DNA of 64,000 nt. Source: Shewanella ulleungensis (GTDB taxonomy: Bacteria; Pseudomonadota; Gammaproteobacteria; Enterobacterales; Shewanellaceae). Shown one piece after another: positions 46,995 through 54,509 of this stretch. The translations under genes and the position numbers were made by a program. The notes below the pieces were generated by a model. It did no database searches. It worked only from the letters and a program-made list of their open reading frames with translations, and was not told where the DNA came from. Location of the stretch: the NCBI RefSeq assembly GCF_014648315.1, contig NZ_BMQW01000002.1, positions 248,001 through 312,000 of the forward strand. The letters run 5' to 3'. Numbering within the stretch: the stretch's first letter is position 1; each line of letters starts with the position of its first letter.

Positions 46995-47735
46995 ATGAAA
47001 AACCGTCGTTTATTTTGGCGAATAGTCGATACGATTGAAGCCTCTATCGCCTGTGGCGAGTATCCGGTAGGCAGTCGTTTACCCCCAGAGCGAGAGCTTG
47101 CAGAGAAGTTTGAAGTAAGCAGGCCCACCATTCGTGAAGCGATTATTGCGTTAGAAGTGCGTGAGAAAGTGGAAGTGAAAACTGGCTCAGGTGTTTATGT
47201 TGTCAACAATCAAAAGCAAAGTGTTAGCGTAAACAGTGTAAACGCTTTTGAACTGACTCAAGCCCGTGCGCTTGTTGAAGGCGAGATCGCTGCATTAGCT
47301 GCTAAGACCATCACAACAGAAGAGCTTGAAAAGCTCCATGGCACCCTAGTGATGATGAAAGACATGCAAAATGTCGAAGAAGCAGATGAGTTGTTTCATC
47401 AAATTATTGCTTACTCTACTCGCAATGGTGCGCTAATTAATTTGTTTGAAAATATGTGGGCATTACGCTCATCAAGCAACGAGATTATTGAAGATTATAA
47501 TATCGTTTGCAGTACCGACAATAATAAAACCTTGGCAGAACATACGGCGATTTACGAAGCGTTATCTGCACATGATGCCGCTGAGGCTCGATTAGCAATG
47601 CATAAGCATTTTAATCGCTTAATCAATGTGTTGTTTGATAAGTTAGAACAACAAGCTTTAGAGGAAGTGCGTCGTAAAAACAGCGCTAATCGGGATTTAT
47701 ATTCGATTGAAAATTTAGTAAAAATTAAAGGCTAA
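46995..47735 (+). CDS. GntR/FadR-family regulator of the alginate locus
   Basis: The ATG at 46995 has AAGGAAGG before it and gives 246 aa. The N-terminal winged helix (about 5-70) has LPPERELAEKFEVSRPTIREAIIALE, typical of the FadR subgroup, and the C-terminal FCD domain (about 90-225) has RALVEGEIAALAA, DELFHQIIAYSTRNGALINL and HTAIYEALSAHDAAEARLAMHKHFNRL with likely metal-binding histidines. It is divergent from the lyase operon and probably represses it until a uronate inducer appears. Similar elements near its own start suggest autoregulation. Confidence 0.85.
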   Translation: MKNRRLFWRIVDTIEASIACGEYPVGSRLPPERELAEKFEVSRPTIREAIIALEVREKVEVKTGSGVYVVNNQKQSVSVNSVNAFELTQARALVEGEIAALAAKTITTEELEKLHGTLVMMKDMQNVEEADELFHQIIAYSTRNGALINLFENMWALRSSSNEIIEDYNIVCSTDNNKTLAEHTAIYEALSAHDAAEARLAMHKHFNRLINVLFDKLEQQALEEVRRKNSANRDLYSIENLVKIKG

Positions 47736-47763
47736 ATTGCTTTACGATATTACGTTGATGAAT

Positions 47764-47798
47764 AAACGCGCTAGCATTTTTGTTAGCGCGTTTTTTTA
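47764..47798 (+). terminator. rho-independent terminator after the regulator gene
   Basis: AACGCGCTA pairs with TAGCGCGTT, with a T-rich loop, and a seven-T tract follows. Confidence 0.88.
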
Positions 47799-48165
47799 TG
47801 TTCTATCATCAAAAAAAAGACCCCAAAGATAGCTAAGGGGCCGACTAGTGGTATGAGACAGAGGAGCTCAACCTAAAATAAGCGACGTCCATGTCGAGTG
47901 TTGTCATGTGTTGATTAGAAAAATTTAAGTTTGAACCAGCATCAATAGCAACAATTTGATTCAAATTAAATTGGTAATACGATTTTAGGCTTTGGCTATG
48001 CATTTAGTCAACCAATTTATTTTTTTTGGTAAGTCCAATTTAGGTGGTTGTCACGATTGTCATTGACGAATAAAAAGCGGGTAATACTGCTATGTAAATG
48101 GATTGTTTATGGGAAATGATCCCATACCTAAGCGAGCATGCTTAGGTATAGGCTATCTAAGTGGG
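47799..48165. other. noncoding region with further operator-like elements
   Basis: This 367-bp region lies between two convergent genes. It holds two more ATTGGTA-like elements, ATTGGTAATACGATT at 47970-47984 and TTTGGTAAGTCCAAT at 48025-48039, and a strong inverted repeat (ATACCTAAGC with its complement) at 48124-48149. No gene is evident. The elements are unexpected where no start codon is near. Confidence 0.5.
48124..48149. terminator. inverted repeat downstream of rlmG
   Basis: ATACCTAAGC and GCTTAGGTAT form a 10-bp stem with a 6-base loop 17 bp after the minus-strand rlmG stop. No U tract follows, so termination is possible but uncertain. Confidence 0.45.
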
Positions 48166-49311
48166 TTATTTTTTGGCTTGTAATATGACAAATTTGCCAT
48201 TGGCAGCAATTGTTGTGCAGTTATTAAAAATACGTTTTATTTTTACGTGGTAGGCTAAGTGGCGATTGCCTACAACATGTAAAATACCGCCTGTCTTTAA
48301 GCGTTTATACGCATCAACAAACATTTGCCATGCAATATGATCGGTAATTGCTTCACCTTGATGAAAGGGGGGATTACACAGTACGAGATCTGGGATGATC
48401 TCATCGGGTAAATTGGTTAAGCAATCATCCCAATAAAAATATCCGTGTGGCGTATCATCAGAAGACTCTAATCCATTGTGCTGCCAATTGTGCTTTGCCG
48501 ATGCTATAGCCATATCAGAGTCGTCAACAAAGTGAACGTGTGCTTGTGGGTAACGTTGTTTTGCATGAAGCCCCAAAATACCATTACCACATCCTAAATC
48601 AACGACGTGTGCAAAGTCTCCCTTAGGCATATTATCGAGCATTATTCTTGCACCAATATCTAATTTATTTGCTGCAAACACATTTGCTAAGTTACTAATT
48701 GTGAATCCTAATTCGTTCACCTTCCAATTAACTGGCGCTGCGATAGTGCGCGCTTTACCATCACTGATACAAGTAATTACTCGGGTATTCTTCCAGGCTA
48801 AGCTGGCACTCGATTGGCCTAAATTTTTGTCAATAAGGCTAAGCAAGGCTGCGTTAATCGATTTAGCCTTGGCTGAGATGAATACAGATGTACCCGCAGG
48901 GAGAATTGTTGATAAACGGGCAAGTTGTTGGCCAAAATAATGGAGGTTTTTAGGCAGCTTCATTAATACCAGTTGAATATTGTGCGGTAGAGTCTCACGG
49001 CTATTAATGATTTGTAACGACTCAGGCGTCAAATGATTGTGTTGCAAATTATACTGGCAACCGAGCAAACTGGTTTTAGCATCGGTCTCTAGTGTGATTG
49101 GCCACTTATTGTTAAAGGTGGTTAACGCACAGGTAAGTGCACCAAAACTGTCATTGAGTATGGCTGTCGGCACTACAGGCTGTTGACCGTCGATTAAGTG
49201 TTTAATCAAATGCTCATCTGCGGCATCCCATGCTTGTAAGTTTGAGGCTTGTTGAGTGGGGTAACGAAAGAGCTCAAGTTCAATGCCTGCGCAAGCAAAT
49301 TGGGTGGTCAT
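48166..49311 (-). CDS. rlmG: 23S rRNA (guanine-N2) methyltransferase RlmG
   Basis: The 381-aa protein (E. coli RlmG about 378) has a catalytically inactive N-terminal methyltransferase-like half and an active C-terminal half with SAM motif [17 protein letters not shown] and the NPPFHQG motif ([26 protein letters not shown]). NPPF is diagnostic of exocyclic amino-group methylation. RlmG modifies G1835 of 23S rRNA. It is monocistronic on the minus strand, convergent with the alginate regulator. Confidence 0.88.
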   Translation of the reverse strand: MTTQFACAGIELELFRYPTQQASNLQAWDAADEHLIKHLIDGQQPVVPTAILNDSFGALTCALTTFNNKWPITLETDAKTSLLGCQYNLQHNHLTPESLQIINSRETLPHNIQLVLMKLPKNLHYFGQQLARLSTILPAGTSVFISAKAKSINAALLSLIDKNLGQSSASLAWKNTRVITCISDGKARTIAAPVNWKVNELGFTISNLANVFAANKLDIGARIMLDNMPKGDFAHVVDLGCGNGILGLHAKQRYPQAHVHFVDDSDMAIASAKHNWQHNGLESSDDTPHGYFYWDDCLTNLPDEIIPDLVLCNPPFHQGEAITDHIAWQMFVDAYKRLKTGGILHVVGNRHLAYHVKIKRIFNNCTTIAANGKFVILQAKK

Positions 49312-49504
49312 GGGTGTATTACCTAAATAATAAATTGTGATGAATTGCCAAGGAGGAGTTTATTGTGATCGATGTTGTTCAATAAACACTTAGGTATTAT
49401 CTCAGATATCGCTTAGCAGCGCGAGAAATTGCGATGTGGGCAAAGATTGCTATTCGCTAAGCGGTTGAGTAAATTGTCGTTATCGTAAAGAATTTCAAGG
49501 AATA

Positions 49505-49918
49505 ATGATGAAAGGTGCAGGTGGAACAAGCGGTGGTATAGGGCAGTTTTTTATTGGCTTAGCTATGATGTGTGGCGGTTTTTACATGTTACTCAATGCG
49601 ATTAAAGTGACCAGTTCATTTGGTTTTGGCAGTCATTTATATCAATTTGGTGGTTTTGGATTAACGAGTGGCATGGTGATGATCCCATTTATGTTTGGGG
49701 TTGGGTTAATGTTTTATAACGGCAAAAATCCATTAGGTTGGTTATTAACCTTTGGCTCGTTAGTTGCGCTTATTTTTGGGGTGATTAGTTCAATTAATTT
49801 TAGGTTTTCGTACATGAGTGCATTCGACTTAATTGTTATTTTAGTGCTCAGTATTGGTGGACTAGGCTTGTTTTTGCGTTCATTAAAAAATATTGAAACT
49901 CGTTACCCTGAAGCTTAA
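49505..49918 (+). CDS. small integral membrane protein of unknown function
   Basis: The 137-aa product starts with a glycine-rich segment (KGAGGTSGGIGQF) followed by four hydrophobic helices (about 14-32, 52-71, 77-97 and 103-125) with a conserved-looking FYNGKNPLGWLL loop. Two adjacent ATG codons make the exact start ambiguous by one residue; the ribosome site AAGGA supports this region. I do not recognise a named family. It is convergent with the pilin gene, with 11 bp between stops. Confidence 0.6.
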   Translation: MMKGAGGTSGGIGQFFIGLAMMCGGFYMLLNAIKVTSSFGFGSHLYQFGGFGLTSGMVMIPFMFGVGLMFYNGKNPLGWLLTFGSLVALIFGVISSINFRFSYMSAFDLIVILVLSIGGLGLFLRSLKNIETRYPEA

Positions 49919-49919
49919 C

Positions 49920-49946
49920 AAAACTGCGGTTAGCAACCGCTAGTTT
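49920..49946. terminator. hairpin overlapping the convergent gene ends
   Basis: AAACTGCGGTT pairs with AACCGCTAGTTT around a 3-base centre, with one bulge. It includes the pilin stop codon and lies directly after the membrane-protein stop, so it may serve both genes. Confidence 0.5.
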
Positions 49947-50409
49947 CAACATTAATGATTGGCCTTGCTGTGGTTGAGGTCGCTTGTCTATATCGTAAAT
50001 AACATTGCGCAACACCAGCATCTTCTGTGATAACCCCATGCCAATAAATCCAAGCGCCGGTATATACACTTGCGCGTTTTTGCCAGTCGTCAGTGGGGAC
50101 GTTCATTAATAAATCTATCCCAGCAGCCGTACCGTTGGGGTAACCATAAGCTAATACTACGTCTACACCATCAATGTTGAGCGTTGTAGATGCAAGTCTT
50201 TCAACTCCAGCAATGGCGGCTTTAGAATAGGTCAGAGTTGCTGCTGATTGCATTGCAGTTTCCATTCCTTCCATAGTCGATACAATAGAATCTGTGCGTA
50301 AATTTATGAATTTACTGCTGGCAATGATGGCGAGTATTGCCAAAATAACAATCACAACAACGAGTTCTATTAAGCTGAACCCTTTAGATTTATTTAGCTT
50401 GTTCTGCAT
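49930..50409 (-). CDS. type IV prepilin, MshA-like
   Basis: The 159-aa prepilin has a 10-residue leader ending KG before FSLIELVVVIVILAILAIIA (class III signal, cleavage after G10, conserved E at mature +5). The globular domain ends with a cysteine pair (C136 and C159), likely forming the disulfide-bounded D-region. It resembles MSHA pilins. No assembly genes (pilB/mshE or similar) are nearby, so it is an orphan pilin that would use a system encoded elsewhere. Three-residue spacing features such as YWHGVITED support a real pilin rather than a pseudopilin of secretion. Confidence 0.83.
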   Translation of the reverse strand: MQNKLNKSKGFSLIELVVVIVILAILAIIASSKFINLRTDSIVSTMEGMETAMQSAATLTYSKAAIAGVERLASTTLNIDGVDVVLAYGYPNGTAAGIDLLMNVPTDDWQKRASVYTGAWIYWHGVITEDAGVAQCYLRYRQATSTTARPIINVETSGC

Positions 50410-50522
50410 AACCTATTTCTTCTTATTATTAATTTTTATAATTGTGGGTTTTGGGTTACCTAGTTTATAAGGCATCTACAATCTCACATTTTGTTGTTAC
50501 TATCACTTTATCTTAGTTTTAT

Positions 50523-52355
50523 TTGCTGGTTAATACTGTGACGAATTCAACGACAACGGCATCCGCTGTTACTGCAACTTTAGACTCTGCCTCAATAGTG
50601 ACGACACCACACCGTGTTTTACCTTGGATTTTACATTTTTTATCTCCTTATAAATTAAAGGTTGTTGCTGCCATCATCTTCTTGTTTATAGGTTCGCTCG
50701 CGTGGTTATCACTTGGGCAGGGCGTCAAAATGATGGTTGATGAAGGATTTATTGCCGACAATGCCGCAAGATTAGATGAGATTATGTTAATTATAGTGGG
50801 GATTACCGCAATTAGTGGTACTGCAGTTTTCTGTCGTTTTTATTTAATGACATGGTTGGGTGAGCGGGTAAGTGCCGACATTCGCTTGCAGGTTTATCAG
50901 CATCTGTTGTCGCTATCACCAGGTTTTTTTGCTACCCAACGCACGGGTGAGGTCATTTCTCGATTTACCGCAGACAGTACGTTAATCCAAAGTGTTGTTG
51001 GCTCTAGTTTGTCAATGGCGTTGAGATCAAGTGTAACAGTATTGGGCGGTATTGTTATGATGGGTTTTACCAGTGTAAAGCTGACGGCTTTAGTCTTATT
51101 TGCTGTGCCTTTAGTGCTGGGGCCTGTGAGTTATTTTGGTAGAAAAGTTAGAGTGTTGTCGCGTAAAAGCCAAGATCGTGTTGGCGATTTAGGCGCATAT
51201 ATTGATGAGACGTTGCACGAAATCCACACTGTTCAAGCTTATACTCATGAGACAAAAGATCGTCAACTATTTGCTGACCGTGTCGAAGCGGTAATGGATG
51301 TGGCGAAAGGGCGAATAAAATACCGTGCTCTATTGATTTCGACTGTGATGTTTTTAAGTATTGGTGCCATTGCGTTTGTGACATGGGTTGGCGCAAAAGA
51401 TGTAATGAGCGGTAATATCAGTGCAGGAGAGTTATCTGCATTTATGTTTTATGCCGTCATGGTGGCGGGGGCTGTCGCGACAATAAGTGAAGTATTTAGT
51501 GAAATTCAACGTGCATCTGGCGCAGCAGAACGCTTAATGGAATTGGTTCATACGCCCATTGATATTCCGCAGCAAGCTGTACCTCATCAATTGAACTTGC
51601 CGGTAAAAGGGTTATTACATTTCGACAATGTGGTGTTTGCATATCCCTCAGACAGTGGCCAAGATGTTATTCGGCAATTATCGTTCACTATTCAGCCAGG
51701 AGAACGTGTCGCGCTTGTTGGACCTAGTGGTGCAGGTAAAAGTACCCTGTTTGAGTTGATGATGCGATTTTACCAACCCAAAGCTGGCAAAATCTTATTA
51801 GATAATGTTGATATTTCAACGTTGTCTTTAACCGATTTACGTCAGCAGTATGCATTAGTCCCGCAAGAGTCGGTCATTTTTGCAATGAATGTCCTTGAAA
51901 ATGTTCGTTACGGTCGTTTATCCGCAACCGATGACGAGGTTATTCAGGCGTGTGTTGCTGCTAAAGCTGATGAATTTATTAGCGAGTTTACCGACGGCTA
52001 TGCAACGTATCTAGGTGAACGCGGCGTGAGATTGTCGGGCGGTCAAAAGCAACGAATAGCCATTGCCAGAGCTATTTTAGCCGACAGACCGTTGTTGTTG
52101 CTTGATGAAGCAACCAGCGCCTTAGATGCAGTGAGTGAAGTCAAAGTGAAACAGGCCCTTGATTCATTGATGGCTAACCGCACTACTGTGATTATTGCTC
52201 ACCGATTAGCGACAGTAATTAATGTCGATCGCCTTTTTGTTATGGATAAAGGTCAGTTAGTTGCTAGCGGCACGCATAATGAATTAATGGCCAGCAATGA
52301 GCTTTATCGGGAATTTGCCAGCCTGCAATTGTTGATGGATAACGACTCCGTTTAG
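50523..52355 (+). CDS. ABC transporter, fused permease-ATPase (MsbA/lipid exporter type)
   Basis: The 610-aa protein is a half-transporter: six membrane helices (about 38-330) then a nucleotide-binding domain with Walker A GPSGAGKST near residue 400, signature LSGGQKQR and Walker B LLLLDEATSALD. It resembles the ABC transporters of multidrug and lipid export with no signal peptide. The start is TTG at 50523, with an alternative GTG at 50538; neither has a clear ribosome site, so the N-terminus is uncertain. It would act as a homodimer. The substrate is unknown. Confidence 0.85.
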   Translation: MLVNTVTNSTTTASAVTATLDSASIVTTPHRVLPWILHFLSPYKLKVVAAIIFLFIGSLAWLSLGQGVKMMVDEGFIADNAARLDEIMLIIVGITAISGTAVFCRFYLMTWLGERVSADIRLQVYQHLLSLSPGFFATQRTGEVISRFTADSTLIQSVVGSSLSMALRSSVTVLGGIVMMGFTSVKLTALVLFAVPLVLGPVSYFGRKVRVLSRKSQDRVGDLGAYIDETLHEIHTVQAYTHETKDRQLFADRVEAVMDVAKGRIKYRALLISTVMFLSIGAIAFVTWVGAKDVMSGNISAGELSAFMFYAVMVAGAVATISEVFSEIQRASGAAERLMELVHTPIDIPQQAVPHQLNLPVKGLLHFDNVVFAYPSDSGQDVIRQLSFTIQPGERVALVGPSGAGKSTLFELMMRFYQPKAGKILLDNVDISTLSLTDLRQQYALVPQESVIFAMNVLENVRYGRLSATDDEVIQACVAAKADEFISEFTDGYATYLGERGVRLSGGQKQRIAIARAILADRPLLLLDEATSALDAVSEVKVKQALDSLMANRTTVIIAHRLATVINVDRLFVMDKGQLVASGTHNELMASNELYREFASLQLLMDNDSV

Positions 52356-52372
52356 TGGGTATGATGAGTAAA

Positions 52373-52400
52373 TAAAAAAGATGCCGAGGCATCTTTTTTT
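52373..52400. terminator. bidirectional terminator between ABC and acyl-CoA ligase genes
   Basis: AAAAAAGATGCC and GGCATCTTTTTT form a perfect stem with a 2-base centre and T tracts suited to both convergent genes. Confidence 0.88.
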
Positions 52401-52440
52401 ATGACGAAAACCGTTAACGTTTATTTATCCTGCTTGGCGC

Positions 52441-54039
52441 TTATTTGCGCAGTTCTCTGCGTAAAATTTTACCCACGGTGCTTTTTGGCAATTGCTCTGT
52501 AAATTCAATTATCCGCGGAACCTTGTAGGCGGTTAGTTGGCTACGGCAATAATCATTAATAACTTGCTTAGTTGCGTCGATATCGGCTGACGGTTGTTTT
52601 AACACAATGACAGCCTTTACCGCTTCACCTGTTCGTTCATCTTCAACGCCCACTACAGCGCATTCAAGCACCAGTTCATTGGTCGAGAGTACGTCTTCGA
52701 CTTCATTCGGATAAACGTTAAAGCCTGAAACGATAATCATGTCCTTTTTACGATCAACAATGGTGTGGTAACCATCTTCGCTAGCAATGCCAATATCACC
52801 CGTTTTAAAGAAGCCATCCTGGGTCATTACTTTGGCTGTTTCCTCCGGTTTATTCCAATAACCTTGCATAACCTGTGGACCACGAACGGCTAGTTCTCCT
52901 GCTTGACCAGTTGCGACTTCCATATCATCCATATCAAGCACTTTCACCTCGGTGCCCAGTACAGGCTTACCAATTGTACCAAGACGTTGATGCCCGGGTG
53001 AATTTAAACTGACAACCGGTGATGTTTCTGACAAGCCATACCCTTCGGAAATCATGCAGCCTGTGGTTTGTTGCCATAAGTTGGCAGCCGCACTGGTTAA
53101 TGCTGTCCCACCCGAAATAGTGATGGTCATTTTACTAAAATCTAAGGCTTTGAACTCTGGCTGGTGGCATAAGCCCACAAACAAGGTATTTAAACCTGCA
53201 AACCCGGTAAAAGAGTATTGCTTCATTGTGTTAATTAACCCACTAATATCGCGTGGATTAGGAATTAACACAGAGCAACTACCCGATTCAAAATACAACA
53301 CTAAATTAACCATAAACGCATAGATATGATAAATCGGTAGCGGTGCAACAAAGACATCATGACCTTGATTCATGGTGCTGGCGATACGTGATTTTACTTG
53401 AGCCGAGTTAGCTAAAAGGTTGCCATGATTGAGCATCGCACCTTTTGATAACCCCGTCGTGCCACCAGTATATTGCAAGGCAATTAAATCACTATGGATA
53501 GGCGTTACGGGTTGATATTGCAGTTTTCCCCCTTCAGTTAGCACGTCTAAAAAAGTCATTTTAGCAAACGGTGTCTCTGGTTGTGGCTGTGCCTGGATCA
53601 AGTCCATTGCGTGAGTTGATATGACCAGCTCAATTGGAGTGTTTTTGACTACATTTGTTAGTGTCGGTAATAAATCGGATAGCACGACTAAGGCTTTAGC
53701 TCCAGAGTCATTAAATTGGTGAGTTAGTTCCCGTTCGGTATACATTGGGTTGGTATTTACTAACACCATACCAGCACGAATAATTCCATATGCGGCTATA
53801 ACAAATTGAGTAATATTAGGCAGTTGAAGAGCAACTCGATCACCAGCTTGTAAATGAGTGCAATGTTGTAGATAAGCTGCAAAATGACGTGAATCACGCT
53901 CTATTTCAGTGAATGTAGTGTCTTTTCCTAAACATGCATATGCAGTGTTATCGGCAAACTTGCGACAAGACTTCTCAATGAGATCGACGATAGATGTGTA
54001 CTGCTGTAAATCGAGTGTTGAATCAGCATCATAAGTCAT
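52441..54039 (-). CDS. long-chain acyl-CoA ligase (FadD-like AMP-binding enzyme)
   Basis: The 532-aa protein is an ANL-superfamily ligase: P-loop YTGGTTGLSKGAMLNH near 180-195, ISEGYGLSETSPV, GYWNKPEETAKVM, DGFFKTGDIG, DRKKDMIIVSGFNVYPNEVE and PKSTVGKILRREL with the catalytic lysine at the C-terminus. This matches medium- to long-chain fatty acyl-CoA synthetases. A PsrA-like box lies 42 bp upstream of the start. Chain-length preference is not readable from sequence. Confidence 0.85.
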   Translation of the reverse strand: MTYDADSTLDLQQYTSIVDLIEKSCRKFADNTAYACLGKDTTFTEIERDSRHFAAYLQHCTHLQAGDRVALQLPNITQFVIAAYGIIRAGMVLVNTNPMYTERELTHQFNDSGAKALVVLSDLLPTLTNVVKNTPIELVISTHAMDLIQAQPQPETPFAKMTFLDVLTEGGKLQYQPVTPIHSDLIALQYTGGTTGLSKGAMLNHGNLLANSAQVKSRIASTMNQGHDVFVAPLPIYHIYAFMVNLVLYFESGSCSVLIPNPRDISGLINTMKQYSFTGFAGLNTLFVGLCHQPEFKALDFSKMTITISGGTALTSAAANLWQQTTGCMISEGYGLSETSPVVSLNSPGHQRLGTIGKPVLGTEVKVLDMDDMEVATGQAGELAVRGPQVMQGYWNKPEETAKVMTQDGFFKTGDIGIASEDGYHTIVDRKKDMIIVSGFNVYPNEVEDVLSTNELVLECAVVGVEDERTGEAVKAVIVLKQPSADIDATKQVINDYCRSQLTAYKVPRIIEFTEQLPKSTVGKILRRELRK

Positions 54040-54080
54040 GCTTACCCCCTATAAATTTTGGGTTGTTATTGTTTTTAAAT

Positions 54081-54094
54081 CAAACGTACGTTTA
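54081..54094. promoter_or_regulatory. PsrA-like operator upstream of acyl-CoA ligase
   Basis: CAAACGTACGTTTA matches the palindromic PsrA pattern CAAAC-N4-GTTTG with one mismatch. It lies 42 bp upstream of the ligase ATG. In Shewanella, PsrA represses fatty-acid degradation genes, so this fits the gene's function. The match is a motif reading only. Confidence 0.6.
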
Positions 54095-54282
54095 GATTGT
54101 TCCATTAACCTACACGGGTCTCGATTAATTGGCAAAGGTTGTATCGAGAATGTCATTTTTAGGCTTACTCCCCCTTTGAGGGCAGCCATAAAAAAGTAGT
54201 GATGAATGTGTAAACTTTATTATACATTGAGTTTTTTTGTTGTTTTTTCTACAAAAAATAAAATAGTGAGAAAAAGTCATAA

Positions 54283-54298
54283 TGTGACATATATCACT
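54283..54298. promoter_or_regulatory. CRP-like site upstream of the TonB receptor
   Basis: TGTGACATATATCACT matches TGTGA-N6-TCACA except for the last base. It sits about 220 bp upstream of the TonB-receptor ATG (54510) and about 250 bp from the acyl-CoA ligase start, so it could serve either gene. Control by CRP is inferred. Confidence 0.55.
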
Positions 54299-54509
54299 TA
54301 AAATCATGCATTTACTGTTTCTACGGCTAATTTATTCTTTAGGCACTGCTTAATTAATCTCAGAAAGTGTTAGCAATTGTGTTTTCGTTGTTATAAAAAT
54401 GTAATCGGAATAAGGAATGTTTCACATTTTAGACAACAACTAGTTATAGACATGAATCACCTACAACTAAGTTGAAACACAACAATAATAAGCAGTTGGG
54501 AAGATAATA

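Larger units (their letters stand above)
54040..54509. other. divergent control region with PsrA-like and CRP-like sites
   Basis: The 470 bp between the acyl-CoA ligase and the TonB-receptor gene is AT-rich. It has two recognisable candidate sites, listed separately, and no coding frame that I trust. Confidence 0.5.
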
